Shown here in pieces: positions 7,598 through 15,593 of a stretch of 59,175 bases of DNA (its first letter is position 1; each line of letters begins with the position of its first letter). The position numbers were made by a program, and so were the translations under genes. The notes under the pieces are model-generated. The model was given only the letters and a program-made list of their open reading frames with translations, was not told the DNA's origin and did not search any database. This DNA comes from Nanobdellota archaeon (GTDB taxonomy: Archaea > Nanobdellota > Nanobdellia > SCGC-AAA011-G17 > GW2011-AR17). Where the stretch lies: NCBI GenBank assembly GCA_013331795.1, contig DUFP01000029.1:1-59175 (forward strand), written 5' to 3'.

Positions 7598-8021
7598 TTT
7601 CTTCTCCTGCTTCTTGTATTTTTTTCTTTAGGATTGTATGAAGCTTTTCAAATGCATTGAGGCTTGCTGTTAGTGTTGCTTGAGATGGTTTTCCATAAAT
7701 CAGTTTGTTTCTTTCTTCTTCAATGGTATACATAAGAGAAAGGATTTTGTCTTTTTCTTCAAATTGCACAGCGAGTTTTCTTTCTGCGAGAGGGAGGATT
7801 TTTTGACCTTCTTTGGGTGCTTTGAACCATTCGTGTTTAATCATTGCTCCGGATGTAATCTTCCCTGTTTTGTGGAGATAGAGTTCAAGGAGTTCAATTG
7901 CACATGCTGAAATATGTAATCCTATCGTTGCTGGTCTCTTTTCAATGCCTATTGTAATGGCATCTATTAGTTCTTGTATGTGTTCTTTAATATGGGCTTT
8001 GTGTATTTCTATGCTTGCCAT
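7590..8021 (-). CDS. HEPN-like helical protein, partner of the nucleotidyltransferase
   Basis: This 143-residue all-helical protein has the general HEPN look: long helices, an IELLELYLHKTG segment and EERNKLIYGKP near residues 102-112 where HEPN RNases carry R-x4-6-H. Here the Arg is present but the His is replaced (Tyr/Gly/Lys follow), so it may be a non-catalytic HEPN that binds nucleotide or partner. It is the first gene of the pair, with a TATA box at 8042-8055 on this strand. A solo regulatory role is possible. Confidence 0.6.
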   Translation of the reverse strand: MASIEIHKAHIKEHIQELIDAITIGIEKRPATIGLHISACAIELLELYLHKTGKITSGAMIKHEWFKAPKEGQKILPLAERKLAVQFEEKDKILSLMYTIEEERNKLIYGKPSQATLTASLNAFEKLHTILKKKIQEAGEEIE

Positions 8022-8093
8022 GGTAGGAATAAAAGTACCACTACTATTTAAATTTTTTGGAATAAATATTCCTCTTTTTAGGAAGAAAAGTCC

Positions 8094-8396
8094 CTATTTT
8101 ATGGGGATTCTCGTATATTTTTTACACTCTTTACAATAGATAATGATGTTTCCATTGCGTATACGTGTTTGTGCATTTACTCCTGAAACAAGATATGTGT
8201 AACAATGTTTGCAAAAAGATCGTTTCTGCTTTTTGCTCATATGAATATTGAGCTTCATTGCTATATGCCTTGCTATATCGATGTAGCGGTTTGCACGTTT
8301 TGTGTTTGGAAATGCTTGTTCTGCCTTTTGAAATAATATCTCAATCCTCTCTTCAGCTATTTTTTTCTGTTTTGCTTGGTCGTTTCTTTTTTTCAT
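8094..8396 (-). CDS. rnp4: ribonuclease P protein component 4 (Rpp21/Rpr2)
   Basis: This 100-residue basic protein matches archaeal RNase P subunit Rpp21. The helical N-terminus includes RIEILFQKAEQAF and RANRYIDIARHIAMKLNIHM. A zinc ribbon follows, CKHCYTYLVSG and then YCKECKKYTRIP. It pairs with Rpp29 on the RNase P RNA specificity domain and assists tRNA 5'-end processing. The gene stands alone on the minus strand; the other RNase P proteins are not in the window. Confidence 0.9.
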   Translation of the reverse strand: MKKRNDQAKQKKIAEERIEILFQKAEQAFPNTKRANRYIDIARHIAMKLNIHMSKKQKRSFCKHCYTYLVSGVNAQTRIRNGNIIIYCKECKKYTRIPIK

Positions 8397-8427
8397 CAGA
8401 AGTTCCTGAGTATTCCCTTTATCACTT

Positions 8428-8523
8428 TTACTCTCTATCTATTTTGAAATCTTTTTGTAGTCTATTGTTGTCAAAAAACACGTTGTCCGCAGTTACAGAT
8501 TTTTGTCCGAACCTGGGTTTCAT
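8428..8523 (-). CDS. possible 31-aa basic miniprotein (uncertain)
   Basis: The 200-base gap between rnp4 and rsmA contains one short open frame on the minus strand, starting MKPRFGQKSV and ending KDFKIDRE. A TTTAAA stretch lies upstream on the same strand. Nothing else argues for translation and I recognise no family, so this may be chance or part of an untranslated leader of rnp4. Confidence 0.2.
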   Translation of the reverse strand: MKPRFGQKSVTADNVFFDNNRLQKDFKIDRE

Positions 8524-8595
8524 ATTATTATCTATGATCTGCAGCTTTAAAAATATTCTGCATCTCTGTAAGGGAAAAGGATTTAAAGTGTTTTT

Positions 8596-9315
8596 TTAAG
8601 AGTTTGAAAATAATTTGTGGATATATTCTATTTCTTTTAAAGATAATGTGAGAATACTTTGCTCTTGTATTTTTGGCCGTAGCTTTAGTGCGATCATATT
8701 TTTTGCTTCTGATTTTGTTTTTCCTTGTTTTGTTAAGATCGTTTCTAGAGCGTTTTTTGTTTTTTTATCATATTGTGAAAGAAATTCCCTTAGAAAAGAA
8801 TTGTTTTCTTTTGATGTAAGTTTAATTAAAGCAGATTGAACTTTTGGTTGTGGGCTGAATGCTGAAGGGTGAATTGTTTCTAAGTATTCTATGTTGTAAA
8901 AGGTATCTACAAGGAGTTTTAATCGTGAAGGTCTTTCGCCTAATAATTTTTCAGTAAATTTATGTGGAACAACAAAAACGCAGAGTGCTTTGTATCTCGT
9001 GAATCTCCAAAGTAAGGGTTCGCAGATTGTATATGGAAGATTAGAAACACATTTATTAAACTCTGGAAATTTTGCTTGTGTTGCATCTTCATTTTGAAAA
9101 GAAATATTTTCTCCTTTTAGTTCTTTTTTTAATTCTTCCAGAAGTTTTTCGTCTTTCTCAATGACATATACATGCTTTACTTTGTTCACAAGAAGTTTTG
9201 TAAGATTCCCTGTGCCTGAACCAATCTCAAGGATTGTATCTGTTTTTTTGAGATCTGCTGCAGAAACTATTCTTTGCAAGAGTTCTTCATCAATCATAAA
9301 GTGTTGGTCAAGCAT
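8596..9315 (-). CDS. rsmA: 16S rRNA (adenine-N6,N6)-dimethyltransferase
   Basis: This 239-residue Rossmann methyltransferase is of the KsgA/Dim1 family. It dimethylates two adjacent adenines near the 3' end of 16S rRNA late in small-subunit assembly. Visible motifs are LDQHFMID at the N-terminus, SAM motif LEIGSGTGNLTKLL (about residues 30-43), acidic VIEKDEKL, and catalytic motif IV NLPY (about 93-96). The C-terminal helical domain contains HPSAFSPQPKVQSALI. It overlaps the upstream kinase gene by 22 bases, indicating coupling. Confidence 0.93.
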   Translation of the reverse strand: MLDQHFMIDEELLQRIVSAADLKKTDTILEIGSGTGNLTKLLVNKVKHVYVIEKDEKLLEELKKELKGENISFQNEDATQAKFPEFNKCVSNLPYTICEPLLWRFTRYKALCVFVVPHKFTEKLLGERPSRLKLLVDTFYNIEYLETIHPSAFSPQPKVQSALIKLTSKENNSFLREFLSQYDKKTKNALETILTKQGKTKSEAKNMIALKLRPKIQEQSILTLSLKEIEYIHKLFSNS

Positions 9316-9836
9316 TTTTTTAGTTCCTTGAATGATTTTTCCGAATAGGCTTCTTTATAATTCTTTGCTTTTTGAAGGAGTTCTTTATTGGGTAAATATC
9401 TGTTGATGAATTGTACTGCTTGTGTGACATTCTTAGGAAATGGAAATTTTTTGCAGCGTTCAAAGTCTAAGAGAATAAGTTTGTTCTTCTTTACAATTGC
9501 ATTTTTCGTTACGCGATGCATTTCTAATTTATTTACTTTGATTGTATCTAAAACATATGCTTGCTCTAGGAGTTGCTTGAAAATTTTTATCTTCTTTTCT
9601 TTGCTTGCAGTTTTGAGAAAGATTTCTAGGTTTGGACCTTTAATGTATTCTAAGTAGAGTTTGTTATCTTTGTGCTTGATATATCTTGGGCCAATCTTAT
9701 ATTTGTTGACAATCTGTAACCAATGTGCTTCATTTTCTATTCTATTTACTGCTTGAATATCTTTTCTTTCTTCTTTGATGATTACATTTCCTTCTTTGTA
9801 GACTAATGATCGTTTTCCTTTTGCAAAGAGTTCCAT
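9294..9836 (-). CDS. COG2112-like small protein kinase
   Basis: This protein of about 180 residues resembles the archaeal lone-domain kinases of COG2112, related to Bud32/RIO kinases. A glycine-poor ATP loop (FAKGKRSLVYK) precedes a lysine strand (NVIIKEE), and a C-helix glutamate lies in RIENEAHWL. A hinge (LYLEYIKGPNLE), the LEMHRVTKNAIV segment in place of HRD, and LILLDFERCK (metal-binding DFE) follow. The start at 9836 is preferred because the TATA box on this strand is about 27 bases upstream; an alternative ATG lies at 9845. Not Bud32 itself, since the HGD/DTS features are absent. Substrate unknown; coupled to rsmA. Confidence 0.7.
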   Translation of the reverse strand: MELFAKGKRSLVYKEGNVIIKEERKDIQAVNRIENEAHWLQIVNKYKIGPRYIKHKDNKLYLEYIKGPNLEIFLKTASKEKKIKIFKQLLEQAYVLDTIKVNKLEMHRVTKNAIVKKNKLILLDFERCKKFPFPKNVTQAVQFINRYLPNKELLQKAKNYKEAYSEKSFKELKKCLTNTL

Positions 9837-9858
9837 TCTTTTCATAATAATGGAAAGG

Positions 9859-9868
9859 TTTATAAAAT
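9859..9868. promoter_or_regulatory. shared near-symmetric TATA box for divergent genes
   Basis: TTTATAAAAT is almost palindromic and sits between the kinase gene (start 27 bases away on the minus strand) and the exported protein at 9906 (about 40 bases on the plus strand, with an AGAGGT ribosome binding site). One TBP site could serve both directions. Confidence 0.45.
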
Positions 9869-9905
9869 AATTCCTCTTAAAGGAAAGAATAAAAGAGGTA
9901 GATGT

Positions 9906-11684
9906 ATGAAACACTTGTATCAATGTATTTTTATTCTTAGTATGTTCTTTCTTCTATCCTTTTTTGTTTATGCTGATGAAACAAATAGTACGGAAGTCTC
10001 TGTAGCTGAAGAAACAACAGGGTTTTCTGCACAAAATGGATTTGATTGGCTGACAGAACAAATTGATAGTGATGGGTCTGTTGATGGTGATGTGAAAAAA
10101 ACCTCTTTTACTTTATTAGCTCTTGATGCTGCCGGCTATGATACCAGCGCTTCCCAAGTATGGCTTGAGACACAATTTTCTTCTGATACTTGTTATCCAA
10201 TGGGAGCATGTAGTGTTCCTGAAACTTCTTATGCAGTTCTTGCACTTTATGAAATGCAGGATGATGCTCATTTTGATGCTCTTTCTTTGTGGTATGCTGA
10301 TGCACTTTCTGCTGCTGATCTTTCTGGGACTTGGAATCTTGAAGTTGTTACGTCTGCAAATGGGACATGCACTGTTTCCTATGAATTAGAAGGGACTTTG
10401 AAAGAAGTAGATATAATAGTTGATGAAGGTGTTTTTACGGCATGTGGTGCTAGTCATTTTCTGGATTTGAATAGTTGTTTACAAGCCGGGTTGCTTTCTT
10501 CTTATCCTGGGATTATTTTAAATGTTGATTGTGGTGATCTTACAGGAAATGTGGTGCTTGCTCATGTCTACAAATCTGTTTCTACGTATTATTTACTTGC
10601 AAATGAAAATGCTGCACAAGCAGAGTTTCAAGTCAATAATGGATGCTTTGGAAAGGCGACTGGAAGTTCTTGTGATGTAGAGAGTACTTTGTATGCTGGA
10701 TGGGCACTGAGCAAACTCGATAGCAGTTTGAATACTCTTGTCTATTTGAAAGAAAATTATGATGATTCTCAGGCAGAACGAATTGCACTTTTTTCTCTTG
10801 TCATGAATGATGAAAGTTATTTAGATGATCTTGTTGCTTTACAAAAAAGTGATGGAAGTTTTGAAAGAGACCATTATACGACGGCATTAGCAATTCTTGC
10901 TTTGGGAGACAGTTCCTTGTATTCTGCAGAAGTTGAAGATGCGAAATCGTATCTTCGAGAAGAGCAAACAAGTGAAGGTCATTGGGGAGAAAATGTAGAA
11001 AATACAGCTTTGATTTTGTATGCTGCATTTTCAGGAGACCAGGTAAGTCCAAGTACTGTTTCTGATGATGAAACAGTTGTTTCTGAGTGTGATACGGATG
11101 CAGATTGTGGATTGCTTTATAGCGAAGGATATATTTGTGATGATGGACAATGTGTTTTTGCTTCTTCTTTTTGTCAGACAGATTCTGATTGTGATACAGG
11201 TGAAGTATGCTTAGATAGTTCTTGTGTTGCAAGTGATTGTGATTATGGTGAATATTGTAAAGCTGGAGAAAGTTGTTGTGATTATGTTGCTGGATATAAT
11301 GAAAATGTATACAATTGCCCAAGTGATTGCAACTGTGGAGATGGTGTATGTGATGGTATAGAATCTGATGCAAGTTCTGGTGATTCAGATTATTGTGCAG
11401 AAGATTGTGGTGGTGAAAAAGAGGAAGAACAAGAAGATGTGAGTGGTAGTCTTGAAGGTGATGTTGAAGAAGATAATGGAAGCGGAATTCTTACTTGGAT
11501 TATTGTTCTTTTACTTTTGATAGGATTGGGTGTTGGTGGATATTTTGCATATAAAAAAGGATATTTGGATACAATCTTACAAAAATTTAAGAAAAGTGGA
11601 GGAAAGGGTCCAAGCCAACAAGTACAGCCTTCTTATAATCCTTTTACAAGTCGTGTGCAGGGACCACCAAAGAGGCCTTATTAA
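9906..11684 (+). CDS. exported alpha/alpha-barrel-like protein with Cys-rich stalk and C-terminal anchor
   Basis: This 592-residue protein has a signal peptide (1-23). Repeats then resemble prenyltransferase/squalene-cyclase type alpha-hairpins, for example NGFDWLTEQIDSDGSVDGD and DLVALQKSDGSFERDHYTT, spanning about 40-390. A cysteine-rich region (about 395-505) contains several C-x5-C-x(n)-C-x4-C repeats such as CDTDADCG and CQTDSDCDTGEVC. It is followed by an acidic linker, one membrane helix (about 528-550) and a basic, proline-containing tail. It is probably displayed on the cell surface. The next gene, another anchored protein, starts immediately after the stop. Ligand or enzymatic role unknown. 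Confidence 0.75.
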   Translation: MKHLYQCIFILSMFFLLSFFVYADETNSTEVSVAEETTGFSAQNGFDWLTEQIDSDGSVDGDVKKTSFTLLALDAAGYDTSASQVWLETQFSSDTCYPMGACSVPETSYAVLALYEMQDDAHFDALSLWYADALSAADLSGTWNLEVVTSANGTCTVSYELEGTLKEVDIIVDEGVFTACGASHFLDLNSCLQAGLLSSYPGIILNVDCGDLTGNVVLAHVYKSVSTYYLLANENAAQAEFQVNNGCFGKATGSSCDVESTLYAGWALSKLDSSLNTLVYLKENYDDSQAERIALFSLVMNDESYLDDLVALQKSDGSFERDHYTTALAILALGDSSLYSAEVEDAKSYLREEQTSEGHWGENVENTALILYAAFSGDQVSPSTVSDDETVVSECDTDADCGLLYSEGYICDDGQCVFASSFCQTDSDCDTGEVCLDSSCVASDCDYGEYCKAGESCCDYVAGYNENVYNCPSDCNCGDGVCDGIESDASSGDSDYCAEDCGGEKEEEQEDVSGSLEGDVEEDNGSGILTWIIVLLLLIGLGVGGYFAYKKGYLDTILQKFKKSGGKGPSQQVQPSYNPFTSRVQGPPKRPY

Positions 11685-12887
11685 ATGAAATTCATCCCTT
11701 TTTTCGTTCTGTTTATTTTAAGTATTTCTTTTGTTTCTGCTGCGGAAATCTCTGTGTTGCAGGAAAATTATCTTGCAGGGGAAACAGTCCAAGTCTATGT
11801 CAATGCATCAAGCTTAGCAAGTAGTGATATTGCGTTGTATGATGTGAATAATAATCCAAAGCAAATAGCTCCTCTCTTTACAGAATATAGAGATGGATAC
11901 TTTTTTGTTTATTTTCATCTTTTTGAAAATTATCTTGAGGGAAAATATACTTTAGAGATTCAGGATGCCAAGGATACATTTTCCATTATTCCTCCAAATG
12001 GGCAGGCTGTTCTTCAAATTAAACCAGGATTTATTCTTTTGGATTCTCAGGATGATACTTTTTCTTTTGAGCTTTCTGATGTTGGTGATAGTTCTAGTAC
12101 GCTCTCCATACTAGAATCCAATGCTGTTCTTTCGGCTAGGAAAAATCAACTCTCTATAGGCCCTGGTGAACAAAAAAATAATTATGTTGATTATTTGTAT
12201 TATCGTATTTCTTTAGACCTTTTTATGAATATTAGTTATGATGATCAATATTATATTCTTCCTGTACTTTATTCTGATCTTGTTGTTGAAGAAGAAGTTG
12301 TTGAAGAAGAAGAAAGTGAAGAAGAGCTTGTAGAAGAAGTTGTTGTTTCAGAGTCCTCTTTTGCTCTTTTAGTAAGCGAAGGTACAGTTGTTTTAACTTT
12401 AGAGCCTGATCAATCCAAATATGGTGATTTGAAAGTACAAAATCTTTTGGAGGAGAGTTTGATTTTAGAGTATAGTCTTACAGGTGATTTAGATGGCATT
12501 GTTACTTTGAATGAAAGTCGTGTGACTTTAGCTGCTGGTGAAATTTATTCGCAAAGAGTGTGGTTTAATCCTCAAAATAATTCTCGTGTTGGTGTGTATA
12601 GCGGAGACATTGTTTTAACTGATGGAAGTTCTTCTGAGAGTATTTCTGTTTCTTTGGATGTTGCTGAAGTTGTTGCAGATGAAGATGTGAATCAAAGTAG
12701 TGGGAGTTTTCCTTTTGTTTCTGATGGTACTCTTGTGCCTAAAGAGAGCAATACTAGCTTGTATGCCGTTGCTGTATTTATGATATTGCTTCTTGTTGCT
12801 TTGATTGTTCTTGTTGTTTTAAAATTGCGACAGAAAGATGAAAAGAAGTTTCATGAATATATTGAAGGGACGAAAAAGAGGAAGTAA
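11685..12887 (+). CDS. exported beta-sandwich protein with C-terminal membrane anchor
   Basis: This 400-residue protein has a signal peptide (MKFIPFFVLFILSISFVSA, 1-19). Two beta-rich regions follow (about 20-190 and 225-330), separated by a very acidic Val/Glu linker (EEEVVEEEESEEELVEE). A single membrane helix lies near 356-378 with a Lys/Arg tail. Several N-x-S/T sites (for example NNSR, NQSSG, NTSL) could be glycosylated. It starts with no gap after the preceding surface-protein gene, so the two are probably one operon. Family not recognised. Confidence 0.7.
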   Translation: MKFIPFFVLFILSISFVSAAEISVLQENYLAGETVQVYVNASSLASSDIALYDVNNNPKQIAPLFTEYRDGYFFVYFHLFENYLEGKYTLEIQDAKDTFSIIPPNGQAVLQIKPGFILLDSQDDTFSFELSDVGDSSSTLSILESNAVLSARKNQLSIGPGEQKNNYVDYLYYRISLDLFMNISYDDQYYILPVLYSDLVVEEEVVEEEESEEELVEEVVVSESSFALLVSEGTVVLTLEPDQSKYGDLKVQNLLEESLILEYSLTGDLDGIVTLNESRVTLAAGEIYSQRVWFNPQNNSRVGVYSGDIVLTDGSSSESISVSLDVAEVVADEDVNQSSGSFPFVSDGTLVPKESNTSLYAVAVFMILLLVALIVLVVLKLRQKDEKKFHEYIEGTKKRK

Positions 12888-12950
12888 TTTCTTTTTGAGG
12901 ACTAGAGGTAAGCTTATAAATACCATTAAATCTTTTTTGAAGTGATTTAT

Positions 12951-13253
12951 ATGGAAAGATTAGAAAAACTTACTCAAGATGAAGATGGGATGTTGTATCG
13001 AGAAAATGGGGAAATTGTTAAAAGATCATATGCAATGTTAATGGGTAAAATAAGACCACTTGTTGTTTCACATCCTTGTATGGATATTTCAAAGATTATT
13101 GATGAAATGGCAGAAAAAGATTCTGTTTCTATTCCTAAAGGTGCTAATGCATATATCACTTCAGATTTTTCAGGGGATACACAGCATTTAAGAAAACTAG
13201 ATGGAAAAGAAAAATTCTATTCCGTGTTTGCAGTTCAGTTTTATTATGTTTAG
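12951..13253 (+). CDS. hypothetical protein (100 aa)
   Basis: Small soluble protein with no recognised family. It begins MERLEKLTQDEDGMLYRENG, has a central helix (CMDISKIIDEMAEKD) and a beta-rich end. ATG 12951 is chosen over the upstream in-frame GTG 12942 because a TATA box (GCTTATAAATACC, about 12911-12923) would place the transcript start near 12941. It converges with the YbaK-like gene, overlapping by 4 bases at the 3' ends. Confidence 0.6.
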   Translation: MERLEKLTQDEDGMLYRENGEIVKRSYAMLMGKIRPLVVSHPCMDISKIIDEMAEKDSVSIPKGANAYITSDFSGDTQHLRKLDGKEKFYSVFAVQFYYV

Positions 13254-13732
13254 ATTTCTAAAATTTTAAAATTACTTGATAAAGTTGTAATCAATCTATG
13301 AAAATTATCTTTTGTAAACTCTAGGGATTCTGTGTTGATATTTGGATGAAAATTTACTGTTTCTGCAGCCCATATTTCTTCATCTATAATTACTCTCGTT
13401 TTTTTCTCTTTATCATTGAGCAATCCTAAAGGGGAAACTGAGCCAGGTGTTAGCCCCAGTATTTCTTTGAGTTCATTTTCGTTTGCAAATTTCAGTTTTT
13501 TTACGTTTAGAACTGGAGCAAGAGAATTCATATTGAGTTTTTTGTGGGCTGAAAGGATAACTAAAAAGAATTGATTTCCTTTCTCTTCTTTGAGAAAAAG
13601 GTTTTTCCCAGGGGTTCCAGGTACGTGTTTACAATGGATGTCTGCTTCTTCACAGCTAAAAACGGCTGGATGTGTATGTAAAATATAAGAAATATTATTA
13701 TTATCTAAAAATTGTTTGATGTATTGTTCCAT
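13250..13732 (-). CDS. YbaK/ProX-type aminoacyl-tRNA deacylase
   Basis: This 160-residue protein is of the YbaK/EbsC/ProXp family, trans-editing enzymes that hydrolyse mis-charged tRNA (often Ala- or Cys-tRNA-Pro). It begins with the helical IKQFLDNNNISYILHTHPAV. A central FLVILSAHKKLNMNSLAPVL segment precedes the conserved GLTPGSVSPLGLLND loop (about residues 100-114). The tRNA-Ile gene ends only 10 bases upstream on the same strand, so the two probably share a transcript. Amino-acid specificity cannot be read from the sequence. Confidence 0.85.
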   Translation of the reverse strand: MEQYIKQFLDNNNISYILHTHPAVFSCEEADIHCKHVPGTPGKNLFLKEEKGNQFFLVILSAHKKLNMNSLAPVLNVKKLKFANENELKEILGLTPGSVSPLGLLNDKEKKTRVIIDEEIWAAETVNFHPNINTESLEFTKDNFHRLITTLSSNFKILEI

Positions 13733-13742
13733 AGTGAAAAAA

Positions 13743-13850
13743 TGGGCCCAGTGAGATTTGAACTCGCGACCTCCGGCTGACTTCAGCCATCATCCAAAGT
13801 GAATGAAGGTCATATAAGACCGGCGCTCCACCAAGCTAAGCTATGGGCCC
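13743..13850 (-). tRNA. tRNA-Ile(UAU) with a 37/38 intron
   Basis: On the minus strand, GGGCCCA (13850-13844) pairs with TGGGCCC (13750-13744), with discriminator A at 13743. The D-arm (GCTT...GAGC) and T-arm (GCGAG/CTCAC around TTCAAAT, with one C-A mismatch) fold normally. The anticodon stem CCGGT/GCCGG forms only after removal of 34 nt (13779-13812). The loop is then CTTATAA, anticodon TAT (UAU), which reads the isoleucine codon AUA. The acceptor stem and general body resemble archaeal tRNA-Ile. The mature length is 74 nt. A TATA box lies 25 bases upstream, and no CCA is encoded. Confidence 0.85.
13779..13812 (-). other. 34-nt canonical-position tRNA intron
   Basis: Intron between positions 37 and 38. 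The expected bulge-helix-bulge is imperfect: the core CTTA/GAAG has three pairs and one A-G mismatch. Bulges are ATA-type at the 5' site and TC/A at the 3' site. The inner intron hairpin pairs nine positions with one U-U mismatch around an ACTTT loop. A37 and A38 flank the junction as expected. Confidence 0.75.
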
Positions 13851-13872
13851 ATATAAGAATTGGTTTTTTGAC

Positions 13873-13884
13873 AATTTAAATAGC
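13873..13884 (-). promoter_or_regulatory. TATA box for tRNA-Ile / ybaK-like unit
   Basis: On the minus strand the sequence reads GCTATTTAAATT, centred about 28 bases before the first base of tRNA-Ile. On the opposite strand another TATA element (AAATATATAAAG, about 13893-13904) serves ychF. Confidence 0.6.
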
Positions 13885-13925
13885 TTATGGTTAAATATAT
13901 AAAGTTATGAAAAAGCATTTTTCTC

Positions 13926-15116
13926 ATGTTAATAGGCGTTGTAGGAAAACCTAGTACAGGAAAATCAACATTTTTTAAAGCAATTACTTTGGCAGAGGTG
14001 GAGATAGCAAATTATCCTTTTACAACGATCAAACCAAACCATGCTGTGGGATACATTCGCATAGCTTGTGCTGATAAAGATTTTGCTACACAATGTCATC
14101 CTCGTATGGGCTATTGTATAGATCATCAGAGATTTCTTCCTGTAGATCTTCTTGATGTTGCAGGATTAGTGCCTGGTGCAAGTGAAGGATTAGGAATGGG
14201 AAATGCATTTTTAGATGACCTTAATCAAGCTGATGCATTGATTCATGTGATTGATCTTTCTGGCTCTACCAATGAAAAAGGAGAGCCTGTCATTGCTGGA
14301 AGCTATGATCCTATCAATGATGTGCTTTTCTTAGATGAGGAATTGGATTTATGGTATTTGCGTCTTTTGAATAAAGGCTGGGAGAAGTTTGCACGGCAAG
14401 TTAAGCAGGAGAATGCGAATATCTTCAAGGCGATTGCAAAGCAACTTTCTGGGTTGCGAGTTACTGAAGACATTGCAAAAGAAGCAGTAAAGCATTTACA
14501 ATTATCTGATGTGATTGAACAATGGAATGCTGCTGATTTGCGAAGACTTGCATCTTATTTACGAAGCGTTACAAAGCCTATGATTATTGCGGCGAATAAA
14601 GCTGATATTGCTGTTGCAAAAAATAATTTGAAGAGGTTACAAGAACGTTTTCCTGAGAGAATGATTATTCCTTGTTCTGCAGAGTCTGAGCTTGCTTTGA
14701 AAGGTGCTGCAAAGAAAGATCTTATTCGTTATGTTCCTGGAAATGGGAACTTTAGCTATACTGCTTCTGTGAGTGATGTACAAAAGAATGCTTTAGATTT
14801 TATTGATAAAAATATTCTTCAACAATATGGGAGTACGGGTGTACAAAAAGTTTTGGATTCTGTTGTTCTTGATGTTTTAAAGTACATTGCAATTTTCCCT
14901 GGTGGAGTGAATAAACTCGAGGATAAAGATGGAAATGTTCTTCCGGATTGTTTCCTTATGAAAGATGGTTCGACTGCGTTGGATTTTGCCTTTCGATTAC
15001 ATACAGATATAGGAAATGCATTTATTCGAGCGATTGATGTGCGAACGAAGAGGACTGTAGGAAAAGAACATTTATTAAAGCATAGAGATGTTGTGGAGAT
15101 TATTGTAAGGAAGTGA
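13926..15116 (+). CDS. ychF: YchF/Obg-family GTP/ATP-binding protein
   Basis: This 396-residue protein is of the archaeal YchF branch of the Obg family, translation-associated P-loop NTPases that often prefer ATP. Motifs are G1 GKPSTGKST (7-15), the YPFTT effector segment, G3 DVAGLVPGASEGLGMGN, G4-like NKAD (about 225), and a C-terminal TGS domain ending KHRDVVEIIVRK. It has the archaeal insert with GYCIDHQRF before the G3 motif. Promoter: TATA box 25-30 bases before the ATG. Likely ribosome-associated in the cytoplasm; precise role not established for archaea. Confidence 0.93.
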   Translation: MLIGVVGKPSTGKSTFFKAITLAEVEIANYPFTTIKPNHAVGYIRIACADKDFATQCHPRMGYCIDHQRFLPVDLLDVAGLVPGASEGLGMGNAFLDDLNQADALIHVIDLSGSTNEKGEPVIAGSYDPINDVLFLDEELDLWYLRLLNKGWEKFARQVKQENANIFKAIAKQLSGLRVTEDIAKEAVKHLQLSDVIEQWNAADLRRLASYLRSVTKPMIIAANKADIAVAKNNLKRLQERFPERMIIPCSAESELALKGAAKKDLIRYVPGNGNFSYTASVSDVQKNALDFIDKNILQQYGSTGVQKVLDSVVLDVLKYIAIFPGGVNKLEDKDGNVLPDCFLMKDGSTALDFAFRLHTDIGNAFIRAIDVRTKRTVGKEHLLKHRDVVEIIVRK

Positions 15117-15169
15117 TTCTAGAAAAATATCTGATGGATTTTCAAAATGATATTTAGAACCAAGGAAAT

Positions 15170-15574
15170 TTAATGATATCTTTTAAACTCTTCTACTTTT
15201 TTGAGTAATTCTTTTCCTTGTGGGAAGGTGAGAAGGTGCATTGCTTCTTGATAGGAGAGCCATTGATAGCCTGTGTGTTCTTTAGAAAGTGTTATTTCTT
15301 CTTCCCTTGTTTCTGCAAGAAAATACAACACTTCTTTATGTATAGTTTTTCCTTCTTTTTTATAAAAATATTCTTCTTTTTCTTGAAAATCTTTTACGAG
15401 AAAAAATGATTTGATGCCTGTTTCTTCTTGCAGTTCTCTTCGTGCAGTATCTTTAGATTCTTCATTTGCTTCTACCTTACCTTTCACATAACCCCAATGT
15501 CCAGCGTTGTAATGCAAGAGAAGATATTTGTCTTTATTAAAAATGATAATTCCTACTGAATGTTCTTGGGGCAT
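15170..15574 (-). CDS. Nudix hydrolase, Ap4A-hydrolase-like
   Basis: This 134-residue protein has a perfect Nudix box, GKVEANEESKDTARRELQEE followed by TGI (about residues 32-54), matching G-x5-E-x7-REU-x-EE-x-GU. The start (SVGIIIF...YLLLHYNAGHWGYVKGKVE) and the short length resemble diadenosine-tetraphosphate hydrolases. It would cleave a nucleoside diphosphate linked to another moiety using Mg2+. The ATG lies 25 bases from the TATA box at 15594-15604, so it is probably leaderless, and it is divergent from a second Nudix gene. Confidence 0.85.
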   Translation of the reverse strand: MPQEHSVGIIIFNKDKYLLLHYNAGHWGYVKGKVEANEESKDTARRELQEETGIKSFFLVKDFQEKEEYFYKKEGKTIHKEVLYFLAETREEEITLSKEHTGYQWLSYQEAMHLLTFPQGKELLKKVEEFKRYH

Positions 15575-15593
15575 ATTATTAGAATATCTTTAT

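Noticed and set aside
8397-8595. Possible non-coding RNA in the 200-base gap between rnp4 and rsmA
   Set aside because: No convincing stem, C/D or H/ACA boxes or conserved RNA motif was found by eye; only a weak 31-codon frame is listed with low confidence.
10801-11373. 190-codon open frame on the minus strand, His/Leu/Asn rich
   Set aside because: It is antisense to the Cys-rich and barrel part of the exported protein at 9906. The composition is what a repetitive GAT/TGT-rich coding strand yields in reverse, with no start signal.
13799-13818. Alternative hairpin GGUC-UUAUAU-GACC in the tRNA-Ile transcript as the true anticodon arm
   Set aside because: It gives a 6-base loop, leaves the GCCGG 3' strand unpaired and cannot restore a 7-base loop. 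The intron model with CCGGT/GCCGG explains the length and T-arm position.
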